NCBI GenBank assembly: GCA_964036045.1
Contig: OZ038385.1
Location: 23,962,353 to 24,026,352, forward strand
DNA from: Eutreptiella sp. 'Long Island Sound 2002'
Lineage: Eukaryota; Euglenozoa; Euglenophyceae; Eutreptiales; Eutreptiaceae
Direction of reading: 5' to 3'
DNA: 64,000 nucleotides
Shown: piece after piece, positions 1 to 12,155 of the stretch
Layout: each line of letters begins with the position of its first letter
How positions within the stretch are numbered: the stretch's first letter is position 1
Translations under genes and position numbers: made by a program
Notes under the pieces: generated by a model
What the model saw: the letters and a program-made list of their open reading frames with translations, nothing else
Told to the model about the DNA's origin: nothing
The model's database searches: none

Positions 1-845
1 GAACGTGTTTTGGTTGTGTCAACGGAGCCCCTGGATGACTTGTCCTGTTTGACTACTCCAGGGTCGGCTGTCCTGGAGACGGGCTGTTGCCCGTGCCATT
101 GACAAGGTGCATCCAGATGCACACTCCCAATCCATGCTGGGTTTGCCTACTCCAGCACTGACTTGTGCGCTCTGGGGTGGATAATTTTCCTGGCAGGGGC
201 CTCTAACAACCACAACGATTCTTTCCCTTTTGTCCTTTCCTTCTCCTCCTTCTGCGCTCTGCACCGTTTTCGGCGAGCGCGGTCTGCCCTGTCCTGTTAT
301 CTCCCCTTGGTCGTCCCTTTCCCCAATTTCCTCTGGGCCCTATCTCTTCTTTCTGCTCTGGGGGGCATTGGGTGGCGGGGGAGCGTGTTGCTGCAGGGAA
401 GGGGTAGAGGAGGGGGCGGGGTAGGAGGTGTGGGAGTGGGTTCGTCGCACCCTGCCCCCTCCTTCCCCTTGAGGAGGAAGATCCTGTCTCAAGGGGGCTC
501 CTTGTTGGTGTCGGTGTGCTTGGTGTTGGTGGTTTTGGCCACTCGCTTCTGCTGGCCCACATATCCTAGTCTGTCTTGGGCGTAGTTGCATGCTGTTTGA
601 TGGCATGTTGGCCTTCGCTGGTGCGGCGGTGGTAGACCATGCTCGTAGCGCCCGATGTCAGTCTAAGGGTTTAGGACTGGGGCTAGTTCTCCTTCATATG
701 CATCCCCACAGTTGGGGCGAGGGAGGAGTCCACGGCCTCCCCCCCTCCCCTGTAAAGTGTCTATTGGCTCATCACCCAGGGCCGCAGTGCTCCACGCGTC
801 TTTTCTGGGCTGTCCTGGGCTGTCCTGGGCTGCCCTCTGTTGTTG
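1..845 (-). repeat. Copy 1 of a long dispersed repeat (degenerate mobile-element coding sequence)
   Basis: This segment matches 38620-39455 in the same orientation, with roughly nine of ten bases identical by eye and small indels. It runs off the left end of the window. On the minus strand it carries Pro/Gln/His-rich open stretches interrupted by stops and frame changes, including a shared segment reading SNSMQLRPRQTRICGP. That looks like a decayed element ORF rather than a host gene. No reverse transcriptase, integrase or transposase motif is visible. Confidence 0.75.
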
Positions 846-1760
846 TTGCGTGGGTGTGCGCGTTCCGCCATTGTTGGTGTCGTTGTTGCTGCGGCGTTGG
901 CGGAGCTTTAGGGGTAGTCGCTAGTGTGTGGTGTGGGGGGGGGGGGGGTTGCCCATTCTGAGTGGTGTCAGCGTTGCAGTTGGTGATGTGGTTTCCTACA
1001 GCGCGGCACTGGCAACCAACACCTGTGGTCCATTTGCCGCCAACATTAGTGCCCTGCCACTCTCTCTTCTCCCCCACATCTCCATGCCCTTGTGTGGTTG
1101 TTCTGGTGTGCGGTATTTTGTGTTGTTGTGTGTGTTGGTGTCCATACGTTCTCAGCCCCAGTTCTGCTGCTATGATGTTTGTGTGGTTTAGTTGGGCCAT
1201 GAGTCTCACTGAGTTGTCCACTATGAAGTGTCTTGCTTCTCCGACGATAAACACTTCAGGTGCCCATATCCTTTCCTCCGGTACCCACGCACAGCCTGCC
1301 ACTACCCAGATACACTCTGTCCAGTCCCAGGACGTACACTCGTGTTCCTCCATTCGGGTAGTCTCCTGTCCAACCCCGTCTCCTCTTTTCCCTCAGCCTC
1401 TTTAGCCTGGGTAGGTCTGCTGTGTACCACCTGAATTCCTCTCCAAAAAGCAGTGGTCTGGTCGTATTTGTGTTGTGTCCCTGTGGTGGTGGTGTGCCTG
1501 TCGGCTGTGGCTCCACCTGTGGAATTTTTCTTGTCACCCACAGACACGAACTCCACGTATGTTCCGACCCTTGGTCCCCTCTGTCTTCTTCTCTGCTTTG
1601 TTGCTGGGCCCGCTGTGGGGTCTCTCTGTGCGGCTCATTTTGTCCGCAGAAATTCGATCTGAAGTATGTTGGGTTGAACTGAAAGTTTGTGTAGTGTGGT
1701 TGTGGGGCTGGTTGGTTGTTCCCTCCCTGCCTTGCTGTTGTCCCGTTACTCCTCCAGTTC
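846..1760 (-). pseudogene. Frameshifted ORF continuing upstream of repeat copy 1
   Basis: Minus-strand reading is coding-like but broken. A Gln/Asn/Pro-rich stretch from about 1760 to 1560 passes into a second frame near 1550, then into a third frame below 1360 (containing the segment WVPEERIWAPEVFIVGEARH). The three pieces together look like one ORF of several hundred residues that has lost its frame, probably from the same mobile element as 1-845. I do not recognise a domain. A poly-G run near 937-948 interrupts it. Confidence 0.35.
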
Positions 1761-2227
1761 TCATATGCTGAGCTCAACCGCTCTGAAAAAGGAGGGGGGG
1801 GCTGGAGAAGCACAGGCAAGTTGCCCTGCCGTGCACTGCACTGCATGGTGCTGCACTGTGGTATGGTACGAAGCGATGCGGGGAGGTAAGGTACAGGGCA
1901 GGGCGGGGCGGGGCGGCATGGGGCAGGGCAGGCAATGTGTCTGTGTTCGTGAAGCCCAAGAACGACGTGCTCATTTATCATCGACATGCGCAATTTGAAT
2001 GACCAGTCCTTTGGTGAGGCAAAGAAATGTGCGACTGCCGTCAGTGCAGCATGTGTTCCAAGCGATCCCAAAGGCAGTGTCCGATGGTGGCGGTGCGGTA
2101 CGGTGCGGTACGGCATCGCACCAACGCAGTGCAATTGCAGCGCCCTGTCTCGTGTCACCATCACAGCCATCTGCCCCGCAGCCTCTGTGCGGCACACAGG
2201 GAAGTGTTTAGTGATACGGGGGGGGGG
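1761..2227. other. Non-coding stretch, no feature seen
   Basis: Simple GC-rich sequence with short direct repeats of GGGC, GGCGG and GGTACGGT type near 1880-1930 and 2090-2120, and a poly-G run at about 2219-2230. No exon of the neighbouring glycosyltransferase gene could be supported here. Confidence 0.4.
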
Positions 2228-2400
2228 GGGGAGTTCTGGCCTTCCTGGTATTCTGGCCGACCCACCCACCACATCAGAAAAAATGAAATTTTTCACAAGG
2301 GCAGAGAAAGGAGGGCGATTTCAGGTACACAAACTTTTTTGTGGCCTCAGACCCACCCACCCCCGGTGTAGTATCGACCGGCCACTAAGCAATCCCCAGG
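2228..2400. repeat. Short dispersed element, copy 1 of 3
   Basis: This block shares a recognisable order of motifs with 8445-8600 and 35590-35830: a TTCTGGCCGACCCACCCACC start, a CACATCAG or CACATAAA tract followed by ATGAAA, a GGCGATTT or GCCGATTTTAGGTACA core, a CTTTTTTGTGGCC segment, and in copies 1 and 3 a GTATCGACCGGCCAC or TATAGACCGGCCAC end. It sits about 45 bases beyond the donor of the last identified exon of the glycosyltransferase-like gene, so it is probably intronic. Confidence 0.65.
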
Positions 2401-2444
2401 TGGCACACCCTCGTGCCTGCGCCCCCGTGGCCAGCGCATAGCAC

Positions 2445-5400
2445 CTGCACATGCATGATGCGCCTCGGCAGCAGGTAGTACCCCTGCACCGGGTCGCTGG
2501 GCCGCATGAACGCGCGACCGCCCACGCTCAGCGCCTCCGAGACCAGCGGGTGGCAGCAGGTCCAAAAGTCGCGCAGATAAATCGACGTCAAATTGAAGGG
2601 TCGGAGGGGCGGCGGCTTTGCAAACCCCCGATGGCCGGACTCAGGGCCGCCGGGGCCGTCATGTGGCAGAACAGTGGAGGCGTTGGCGGTGGAGGGACCC
2701 GGGGCGAGGGCACCCTTGGCCTCTGCCGCGCATGAGGGCAGCTCGAAGCGAAGGAGCCCCGGCAGATACCCCGTGTCTTGGAGGGCGGTCGTGTCTTTGA
2801 TGAGGGCGTGCAGGTGGTGCACCGTCAGATCCAGCGTGTCTTCCATGTACAAGAACCAATCGAATCGGTCGACCTGGAAGGCGAGATAGTCGGCCACGGT
2901 CAAAAATCTCAACGCGTCATGAAGACCATTTATGGAGTGAACATCGGTCTGAGTTGTGGGGAGATGGCCATTCCTGCGGCCTTCGAAGTGATTCTCAGTC
3001 CCTCCGTGTGTAGCGTGTACGAGGCCCCTGCAACATACAACAGTTTGGCCCCCTCAAATGCACACTGCCCATGTCTCGTGCTGGTTCGTGGGGCGCGCGT
3101 CACTTTGGGATTGTACACAAGATATTGGGAACAAGCCGTGAGCCCCCGCCGGAAGCTTCTGCATTATCATCGAAGCATCCTCCGGATCCAGGCCCATGCA
3201 CCCGGGGGTACGCCACAAATCTGGTCCGGACAAAATCCGCATGGGACAAAATGTACCACAACTCTAATGATCAGCGGAACACATTGTGTCCCATTTCCCC
3301 AAATGGACACCGCGGGGCCCCAGCTCGGCTCCCACCACCGGCATCAACCAGCAAATGCCGCCCTGGATATGACTGAATGGACAGAAAAGCCGTTGAAAGT
3401 TGAGATCAAAAGCGGCAACAAACACAATGACCGGTCAAAGGCTACATGTCACCGCAGTCACACGAAGGGTGTGCCACAATCCCGCCGGTGCGCCGGAAAT
3501 TCGGCACAGGAACCGTTTGTCGGATAACCCCCCCGGAATTAATTGGTCCGATGCATCCTCAGGAGGCGGATGCATCGGACTACCTGTCACACGCATTCGT
3601 AGGATCGGGTAAGTGCAGTGGGTTCGGGCGTTGTAGTGAGGGCAAGGGGGTGAACTGGAGGCGTCGGCTGGAACAAGGGACAGTGAGTCGCACCTGCTCA
3701 AAGAACGCCCTCCGATGCGGCGCCGCCGAGAAGTGCGGCACCGTGTGGGCCGTCACGCGCAAATGGGGGCATCGGAGCAACGCCTGCACAGCACAGATCA
3801 GTGAGGTCCGCACCGGCTGCAGTGGCGATTCGCGGGTCACGATCGGGGGTTACGTGGGCGGGGCGTTGGGGTTGGAGGACCAGGGCAAGGGGACGGAAAG
3901 ATGAGTGGCCAAATTCGGCCACACTCGGCTGGGAATGAGTGGGAGAGGGGTCGGGGGGGGGGGGTCTGGCCTTCGTGTGGTGGCTTGCATCGATACCCGA
4001 GTCCTCTTTGGCGGTGATGTGGCAGAGTCATGCGCCTTCAGACGAAGTGTCGGGATGTCCAAGAGTAAGAGGAATTGCCCTTTCCAGGTTTGAGATCGTG
4101 CGTCTTTGATATTCACTCGCTTGCATGTGCGAGGCACCTCCGCTGCGTAGCTGCCCTTATGTAATCAAGTGAAGGTTAAGTATCCGACTCTCACGAATGA
4201 AAAAAAAATACCTCTCCCTCTATTTTGATATTTTGTATCACTTTGGGAATTACTGTTCCTTAACCCCACACCCAAACCGTAGTCGGGAATCCAGAGCAAT
4301 CGTGGGTTCCTCCGAAATCCTTGGCACACCCGCAAAACCAATCATCAAATATCTAACATAACATAAATCTGCATTGTGGCAAACCATAGCCACCACCACC
4401 ATGACCACCTCCGCCATAACCACAGCCAGCAACAGGACCACCACCATAATCCTGATGCAGGCACAGCCATCATCAGTACCGCCACAGTCATAACCACAAC
4501 CATGACCAGAACTGAAGTCACAACAACCAACACAACCAAAGCCACAGCCACAGCCACAACCACAGCCAAGACCACCACCGCAACCACAGCCACAGCCACA
4601 GACAACCACAGCCATGACCACGACCACAGTTTTGACCAGGACTACAACACCAAATTGCCAATTACTCTTTGCTACCCCGTCAAGTGCAATGACCCAGGAC
4701 TTTCGTTCTTCTCATGGAGACAACAAAGTCACGGTGACGGCCAACATATTCCACCGCCCATGGCCACCGCTGACAGCTTCCACATGCAATGAAGTGAAAC
4801 TTAAGATGCAAAACCTCAACAATGGACCACAGAGTCCCACTCACTCTTTGCCTAGCAGATCTGCTGGTTTGGCCCGTTAATCAAGCATGCCTCTAGTTTG
4901 ACTGCAGGCAAACAGCACGCTTACTGAATGAGAAGAGTTTCCGAACGGAGTGGGGTATTTCGACAGCAAAGCAGGTCCCCTTGGGCAGGGCGCACGGGGA
5001 TGGCTCGGGGGATAAACACCTCCTTTGCAGCAATGAAGGGCTGCACGGGCACATGGGAGTACACGATGGCCTTGATAAAGAACCCGTCTTCGCACATGTC
5101 GTTCAGATTCCTGAGCACTTGTTCCAAAAAATCTACACGATCGAATGAAGTACAGACGACGGATGGCCTACATCAGGTAACACAGCGGTGAGGCAATCCC
5201 ATGCTTCGACAAAGCCGGACTTTTGCATCACTTTTCGATGTGGCATTTCAATATATCCATCTCACACATCGCGTGAAACGATCCCCCCTCCCACACACAC
5301 ACGATGAGAGCCGCAACAAACAAGAACAAAGCAAGAAGAGCGGTGAAAGAAAACTCCTCAGGAGCTGCAGGGCACGCACGCACACACGCACGCACGCATG

Positions 5401-8110
5401 CACGCGCGCGCACACATACACGGATGATAAGACCCCAGAACCACGAAACACCACGAGCAACGCGATGATGAAGCAGTCTGAGAGTCTGGGATACTCTCGT
5501 CAGTACTGACTCACAATCACGTGATCAATTGAAAATACCAACAACTCACAAAATCATGGTGGCATAAGCACCTTTCTGCAGGGGTGCGCTCCACACCACA
5601 AATCACCTCGCAGAGGTTGTTAGATCAAAACCACGCACGCCCGCCCGCCACATAACCCCCCCCCCCTTTTGGGCCTATTTGCGTACCCTACCCCAAGGGG
5701 TTAAATTGTTGGTTTAACCCCTTGTAAAATCATTATTTTGTCCACTTAACACGGTGCGCAGAGGTGGACCGCACCGTAACCAGAGGGCCAGGACAAGGCT
5801 CGTGGATGCACAGCACGACATGGCCCTGCCCTTGCTCCGGAAAACATACCACCCCCCAGATGGGCAGCTACGAGCACGGGACTGCATTGGACCGTGTGTA
5901 AAGCCGTTGGGTTGGAGAGGGGACATACAACACACACACACACACGCACACACGTATGTGTGTGTGGCATTCCATGTCCTTGATGCACACCTCCTTGATG
6001 TGGCTTTCCTTCACCCCCACCCGACACCACACACACAGACCCAGACCCGATGCTTGGCATGGCAAACACCTGGGTGCTCACGGTAGTCATATGATGACAC
6101 GGCAACAAGTATCCGAATCTGGTCTGGATCTTCTGGGGGAGCATCGCGGTCCTCTGCTGCAAGAGCACGTGGGTTGCTTGGTTTAGAGAGTGACAATGGC
6201 AGGTCGAGTGAACAGGGCACAGGGGAGATAGGCAACGGGCAAATGAATGATAGAAAAGCGGAAGCGGAAATGCAGCAGAGCAGGAGAATGACAGCTGGCG
6301 GGGCACAGATTGCAGCAGGAGAGGGGCCCAGGAAAAACATGTTCCAACAGAATGTTCTGCCGCAAAAAATCTGCTGCGTTTCAAGGATGTCCCGAATCCG
6401 AAATTGCCTGATCTAGTGCAAGGCTGCGAAACGCGGGCATTGCCGTTGCAGACTGCTTGCCATTTGTTTGCACTTGAGAAGCTCTACACTGTCATGCAGC
6501 TGCAGTAGCCCCCTAACTCTGAGTTCTCCGTGACACAGTGGACTGTAACAGAAGCGCTGCATTTGGACAAAGCTACTGAGCAGCTTGCGTGAGAAAATGG
6601 AGAGGACCACTGTGACGGAACAGGCGGGGGGGGGGGGGCGTTCAGTTCAGTTCCAGACCCCAACCCCCGCAGCATGGGCAAGGGGTTCCAGATAGGATGG
6701 AGGTGGGGCGCAGTCAAATTAATTTTCAGGTTTTGGGGGCATTTTGGAATTCCCTGTTTCCTTCTGGGCATTTTGAATGTCCACAATTCGGGGCGTACAA
6801 TCGCCTTTTACCATCCACCACAAATGAAAAGGTAGGTCATTCTGGCAGATGCACAACTGAACCACCAAAAGAACCCGGCGATCAGTGTAAAACACATGGC
6901 ACATGATCCATTGTTTCCATACCACTGTCTGCAACCCATGATTCCAAGCGCACTGCACCATATATCGAAACTATCGCCTTGTGTAAGTTGTACAAGCTTC
7001 CTTAATTGGGCGGGGTAATACAAGGCTGTGGGAAGTGCACCCACATCCACGGTCAGGACAGGGCACATCTACACTCTCCTGTTTGAGAGTTGGTGAAGGT
7101 TGTGAAGGTTTAGGTTGGAGAGCTTCAACCCCAGCTCGGACTCCTACATGGTGAAGTCATGTGACGTAGCATCCATTCGGCTAGACAATAGCGTGGGATG
7201 AAGCAACGGTATAGATTACTGGTACAAAGCACCAGTATGAGGAAACAGGGGTGTGTCCTTCTTGTCTGCCCATTGCTTTTGCAATGGGACACATGGCTCG
7301 CAGGGACGCAGCAACAGTGTACGGAGCCAACGCCTGCGGTCAAGGGGCCACACATCGGTCAAGCCCACTGCCGGTGCTGAACCGCTACCACCGAATCTGG
7401 GGTCCCTGGGGAAGTTTGTGCACAGTAACTGTGATTAGGGAGACTTTTCCGAAACCAGCCCCAAAACTATGAACGGCTCAGCAATCTGAGAGCCAATGTC
7501 TACCTCTCCCCAAGTTGGACCGCGGGCGTCCCTGCTATTCCTTGACTTGAGACCGGGACCTGTGGATGCATCAATCTGGGGCTTGAGGCTCGGTTCGAAT
7601 TCGATGCACTCCATCAATTTCATTGGGGGTTGGCACCTTTTTCTGCCCATGGCAATGAGATGACCCTGCGGCCCAGGGAGGAAACAAACCCCCCCCTCCC
7701 CCCCCCCTGACCACGGACAGTCCCCCCAGAACGCACGACGGTCCGCAAAGCCCCCAGGAGGAACGGTCACCAAAGGACCCCCTCCCCGCCCCCAGGGGAC
7801 CATGCACTGACACACCTGAGGCTTGAGCTGGCGGCGCATTCTCGCTGGGCTGTTGGCTCAGAGACGGGGGTCCGGCACTGGGGGTTGTGGGACGGGTGTT
7901 GTGGGTCGTGAGCTGTGGGCTGGAGACTGGTGACTGTGGGTTAAAGAGCGAAGAGCGTGGTCCTCCATCAATAGCGTGCAATTCAGTTGGAGATGCGTCA
8001 TCGAATTCACTTCCGCTGATTCCGAGGAGAATAACAGTGGCTGGCCACAGCAGAAGAATCACCAGCACCTCTAGTCTTGTCATGGGCCTCTTGGTGCGTT
8101 GTAGCCTCAT
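2445..8110 (-). CDS. Type II membrane glycosyltransferase-like protein, five exons found, 3' end missing
   Basis: Likely a Golgi or ER sugar transferase with a GT-A-type fold. Exons on the minus strand are 8110-7816, 6156-6082, 5132-5020, 3783-3694 and 2873-2445. Junction phases 1, 1, 0 and 0 all keep frame, and every intron is GT-AG. The 334 residues so far start MRLQRTKRP, followed by one membrane segment (residues about 13-31), a Ser/Pro-rich stem to about 98, and a first beta strand (IRILVAVSSYDY). After that come FLEQVLRNLNDMCEDG, a second strand (IKAIVYSHVP), then FDWFLYMEDTLDLT and PGLLRFE. Related proteins, as I recall them, have EDD where this reads EDT, so one acidic residue may be lost. 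The start is the first ATG before the membrane anchor. The last exon found ends in phase 0, and I found no downstream exon before the mobile DNA at 1-1760. Family assignment rests on motif recall, not a search. Confidence 0.7.
4370..4645. repeat. Degenerate CCA/CAC-rich minisatellite in an intron
   Basis: About 270 bases of irregular CCACAG, CCACCA and CCATGA units give His- and Thr-rich readings on the plus strand and Val/Cys/Gly-rich readings on the minus strand. It lies in the intron between the third and fourth exons of the glycosyltransferase-like gene, so the open frames are compositional. Confidence 0.8.
5375..5425. repeat. CA/CG-type microsatellite
   Basis: Alternating CGCACGCA and CACACA units, imperfect, within an intron of the glycosyltransferase-like gene. 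Confidence 0.85.
5926..5967. repeat. CA repeat followed by GT repeat (short palindrome)
   Basis: A (CA)n tract is followed directly by GTATGTGTGTGTG, which gives a self-complementary purine-pyrimidine block. It lies inside an intron of the glycosyltransferase-like gene. Confidence 0.8.
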
Positions 8111-8444
8111 AACACCTACGCTCTATGGCGGATTGCCTCCCGCGCATGGATTCTGGTTGTATTTCGTGTTTCGGTCCCGGGGACGGTGTTTCTTTTCCTA
8201 AAAAAATCTGTCCCGCAGAGTGAGACATGGTGAGAGCAGTGGCGCCAACACATCAGACAAAGGTCCGAGGTCTCAACGGCAGCGCCCTCCACCTCACGTC
8301 TACCTTCACAGAGACGCAGAACACGCCGTTGCCGGGTTTAGCATGGACCTGTAGGTTGCAGCCTGACCCAGACCAGCACCCGAAAGGGGTACAGCAAATG
8401 GGCTGTGAGCAGGCCATTGCATACGGACCCCCAGCCCAGGGGGG

Positions 8445-8600
8445 GGGGGGTCATTTGGGGCCCTCGCCAGCCGCGGCCGCCCCACCCACCCACATAAAAA
8501 AAAAAATGAAACTTATTCAAGACGCCCGAACTTGGAGGCCGATTTTAGGTACACACATGTTTTTCTGGCGTCTGACCCACTCACCCACAGCCCTCCCCAT
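8445..8600. repeat. Short dispersed element, copy 2 of 3
   Basis: It shares the CCCACCCACCCACATAAA start, an ATGAAACTT segment, the GGAGGCCGATTTTAGGTACA core and a TTTTTCTGGCGTCTGACCCAC end with the copies at 2228-2400 and 35590-35830. It lies a few hundred bases upstream of the first exon of the glycosyltransferase-like gene. Confidence 0.65.
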
Positions 8601-9206
8601 GGCGCTGGACCCTTGACGCCTGGAGTTTGGTCAGGCACAGTTACGCATGGCCCAGACGTGTTGTTCCGCAGAAGGGAGAAGGGGATGGGATCGCCCGGTT
8701 CCAGTCATGTCTCCTCCTCCCCAACCCTATTCAGCCCAATGCGCCAGCCGAGCCCCTCCACACCCCTGATCAACCCCATGCCCCGTTGCTGCCCCTTACC
8801 CATCCCCCCTCAATCAACGCCACGTGCCCTTTCTACCCTGGGCACATGGAAGGAAGAGGCACCGAAGTAGCAAGTGCAGGAAGAGCCATTACCGGGGATA
8901 CTGCATGATGCACGAAGTCTTGGGTCACAGTATGCGGGCAGAAAAGTGCTAATCAAACTATTACGTTTGAGGGCTCGGTGTTCGAGTTTTTAGCGTAAGG
9001 GGCCCTGGGAATACCTTAACTCACGCACCATCCCTAGAGACCCTCGAAGGCGCATGCTGCACGCACAGTGCAGCAGTGCGTGCCACACCGCCTGAAGCCT
9101 GGGCCACCGCTGCGACTAGGGGGACCGCGCAATGGCGGGGCATTTCTTTGATGCCTCTTATCAGCGTCCAGTGTTCAGAATAGAGTGAGGCGGGGACAGG
9201 TCACGC
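8601..9206. other. Intergenic stretch, nothing supported
   Basis: Pro/Ser-rich short frames only, in a C-rich sequence. No promoter or RNA gene could be identified. Confidence 0.4.
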
Positions 9207-9398
9207 TCATCTGTTCCTGCGCGACACGTGGGGCACGGTAGGCCATGGACGTTTGGGCTCATGTGGAAGGCAGGAAGTGGACCTGGACTCAAAAAATTGC
9301 CGAAGATCGCCGAAGAAATGGAACCCCAGGATCACCCAGAGTGCAGCGGTCACCACAAGTAGACGGCGCCTACCTGTCTGCAGCGTACATCTTTGCAT
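9207..9398 (-). CDS. Possible first exon of a type II membrane protein
   Basis: An ATG at 9398 opens a frame with three basic residues, then a hydrophobic run LLVVTAALWVILGFHFFG and a polar stretch, the layout of a signal anchor. Plausible donors lie after residue 8 (ACAG/GTAGGC) and around residue 40 (CCAG/GTCCAC). No matching second exon was found, so this may be chance. It would be on the same strand as every supported gene here. Confidence 0.22.
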   Translation of the reverse strand: MQRCTLQTGRRRLLVVTAALWVILGFHFFGDLRQFFESRSTSCLPHEPKRPWPTVPHVSRRNR

Positions 9399-9399
9399 T

Positions 9400-10614
9400 T
9401 TGTCATCACAAAACGCGGCTGCACGTGAGAAACAAAGTCGCGGAGGCGGATAGAGACTCTACTTAGTTTGACGTTCGGCAGTCCCCAGCGGCAGTTTGCT
9501 TCCAGCTGTGTTCCCGAGGATGATTGCGTGCCTCGCCTGTGTTGTTCGAGGCAAATCTGTCGCTCCACAGGCCAGGCTGCACACCAGACTCTTCCAGGCA
9601 GTATTGGCTCGCCACATGCAGGCTGTCCACTTGACCTTCCAGGCCCCCGGACGGCCACCCACCCCGATTGTGGGATCGCCCTGACCCCTGTGATGATGGT
9701 CTCTGCCAAAGTCATCTCGTTGTCGTGTGTTGTTGTTGTTCCGCCTTTTGGTCGGTGGAGGGGCTTGTCGGTGTACGGTGCTAAATCAGTGGAGCCCCTG
9801 TTCTTAAAGATGCAGTTTGCATCCACCCCAACCGTTTTCTTTCCCAGGGGTGTACCGAGCATACCCTCGCAACGGGATGCTACGCTCGGGGCGGTCCAAC
9901 CGCCGTCGGGACCACCTCCCACAACTGTTATGGGGCTGGTCGGAGACAGGGCCCTGAATTCCTTGCGCTTTTGTTGCTTCCTGTGGGTCGCCTGTTTGGC
10001 GTACCCCTTTCGCTCTGCGATGGCAGCCCCCACACATCGGCACGGAAGGCCACGAAGGCTAGGGCCTGTCTAAGGTAGAGTCCGGGCACGGACTCTATAT
10101 TGCACCTGATCGTGAATTGGTACCGACGCGGCATTGCACTGCGAGGCCAAGGGTTTTGGATTTGAACTGCAGAGTTTCTTGGGCTCCTTGCCATCAATGA
10201 TTTGCCAGTTGCACTTTCGAGAGAGCTTAGTGGTTTCGTGGCAGGCAAAGCACTCTCTGTGTGCCTAGGCGCCCGGGTGTTTGTCCTTGAACAAAATACA
10301 GCGCTGCCGAAGAGACAGTAGGTGTACGGACTGAATGACGCTCATGCTTTGACATTTACTACAGAGTCGTCCATCGGATGCCGAATAATCATGTACCCCC
10401 TGCTTTAGGGTGCCGTAACCCCCCGCCCCCCCTGTCCACTAAGCGGCTGGGGATGACAGTTCCCTCGCACCCCCGAGGGAACCTACCCCAAGCGGCGGTT
10501 CCCTCGGCCCCCCGGTTACTAGACAAGAGACGCGGGACACAAAACAAGAGAGCGAACACGAGGGCATGTGAACCACAAAGTGACCAGGAAACTGCCTGCA
10601 GGGATGCATGTCAG
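9400..10614. other. No supported gene
   Basis: Both strands have open frames of about 200 residues between 9350 and 10073. They overlap each other antisense, lack domain-like character and read through low-complexity Ser/Pro/Gly segments. I leave them uncalled. A C-rich run with TTCCCTCG repeats near 10420-10510 forms possible hairpins. Confidence 0.35.
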
Positions 10615-10735
10615 GTCTACTGAGCAACAGGCTCGGTGTGCCACTTTTTCTGGCGCGAGTATTTCACCTTAAAGAGCTGCACATGCTCAACAGAGGCCAC
10701 AGGAATGGGCTCTCCAGTCTGAAAGTTGGAAATTG
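10615..10735 (-). pseudogene. PWWP-like ORF fragment, copy a
   Basis: The minus strand reads SVEHVQLFKVKYSRQKKWH, matching the C-terminal part of the same family at 19603-19925 (GEHVQLFRMVYDRKKGF) and at 42050-42310 (GEHVQLFKMRHKVRKG). Only about 37 residues are recognisable. See the finding on the PWWP-like family. Confidence 0.5.
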
Positions 10736-10739
10736 ACAA

Positions 10740-12150
10740 CAACCCCAGGAGAGTATGTGTCAATATCATTGATCATTGACATTCATGGCTGAAATTGCGA
10801 AAAACTAAGTGTTCTGCATGATACAGGGTACAGTGCACTGCCTTCCCTGCAAGAAATTAAAATTACACAGCAATGCACCAACAAGAGTACCTTGTTCAAC
10901 CAGCAAACACACAGGAGAACCTCAATATCCAATCTTCTAAGAAAATTTGGAAAATGGAAAGTGAAGTTTCCCTCGCCCCCTCCCCCCCGCTTTCTAGACA
11001 GGGGTGCTGACTGGACGAGGGGCAGGGGGGACTACAGTTTCTCGGTGGTCTGAGCCACCTCCGCAGGCGCTGAGTGGCCCCCGAAGCTACTAGCCCGCTA
11101 CTTCCTTCGCCGAAGGATTGGGAATGTTCATTAATTGGCTGATGCCACAGCATCTATGCACTGCTCCTCCACCTATATTGACCTCTGGAGGGTCGCCACG
11201 AGCCCAAACAAGCCTCACATAAACCCCCTCAATCATTCACCACCAAACGTGGAGTGGACGCATGACACACCGGCCCAATCACTGAAGCACAACCTGGAAC
11301 ATCAGCTACTGTGGGTCCTTTGGGGCAATGCACAGCCGCCATCTTTGTGCCTCAGAACGCCGCCGTGGACTTTTCACCGGCAGTTGCCCCCCCCCCCCCC
11401 CCCTTGGTTGCAAACAGCGGCCAAAGGGGGAATGTTTCCCCTGCACACGCGACGCCCAGACCCTACGCGCACCTTTCCGGCAAGTGCCCCCGTGCGCTAT
11501 GCCCCCAAAACGACGCCCCTGCACCTGAACTGACCTGGGGCACCGGAGCATGACAGGGGCATGGCACACTTCATGGACTTCTCTGTGGTTCACTTTGGCG
11601 GAGACGTTTGGGGGCCATTGGATGGTGACAAATGCCTGACTCGCTCCGGGGACCAGGTGCGCCTCTCTGGCGGTGGCTCCGAACCCATATCCCGGCTTTG
11701 CCGGACTCGGATTGGGGTGCACAACATCCCTCCTACCATGATGACCAACTTTGGTGTCCAGTGATGGGTTGTTGCGTTGTGGGGATGGAGATGCGCCAGG
11801 GGAAATCACGGTGGATGGTGTGAAATAAAGGACAATGCCACTCATCATGCCACTCACTGCGCAGGTGTCGGGGTTGGCAGGGCCGCACGGTTGCCCTGCA
11901 CACGACCGGGTGGCAACGTTCTCCCAAAGAGCATCAGAAGTGTTGCTTGGACAATGGTGTTTGCTGCTTAGGGGGAATGTTTGCCCGGCGCACTCCTTTT
12001 CTATTGACTATCCCGACTTCAGCCCCAGATTTACCCTCTCAAGGAGAAGCCCCCCAAGTAGACCACTTTGGACTGCACACCTTCCCCACAAAGCACGTTG
12101 CATAATGAGGCAACAGCTGTGAATTCAACAACTCCAAATGTCATTTGTAT
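10740..12150. other. No supported gene; poly-C tract
   Basis: Open frames at 11306-11857 (minus) and 11135-11533 (plus) overlap antisense and have no recognisable domain. A poly-C run lies at 11388-11403. AT-rich sequence at 10730-10950 holds nothing identifiable. Confidence 0.35.
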
Positions 12151-12155
12151 TGTAC

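Noticed and set aside
4376-4792. 138-residue His/Thr-rich ORF on the plus strand
   Set aside because: It is created by the CCA/CAC minisatellite inside an intron and has no other coding character.
5133-5167. Alternative acceptor at 5168 for the third exon of the first glycosyltransferase-like gene, giving SVVCTSFDRVDFLEQ
   Set aside because: It needs a phase-2 exon upstream that I could not find, whereas the acceptor at 5133 joins the phase-1 exon at 6082 and gives a single continuous first strand.
5228-5460. Hydrophobic minus-strand ORF considered as the signal anchor of the first glycosyltransferase-like gene
   Set aside because: Two frames are equally hydrophobic because of microsatellite-derived sequence, and the exon at 8110-7816 supplies a better anchor with matching phase.
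9350-10073. Two antisense ORFs of about 200 residues
   Set aside because: They overlap each other, have no recognised motif, and neither has the codon composition of the supported exons.
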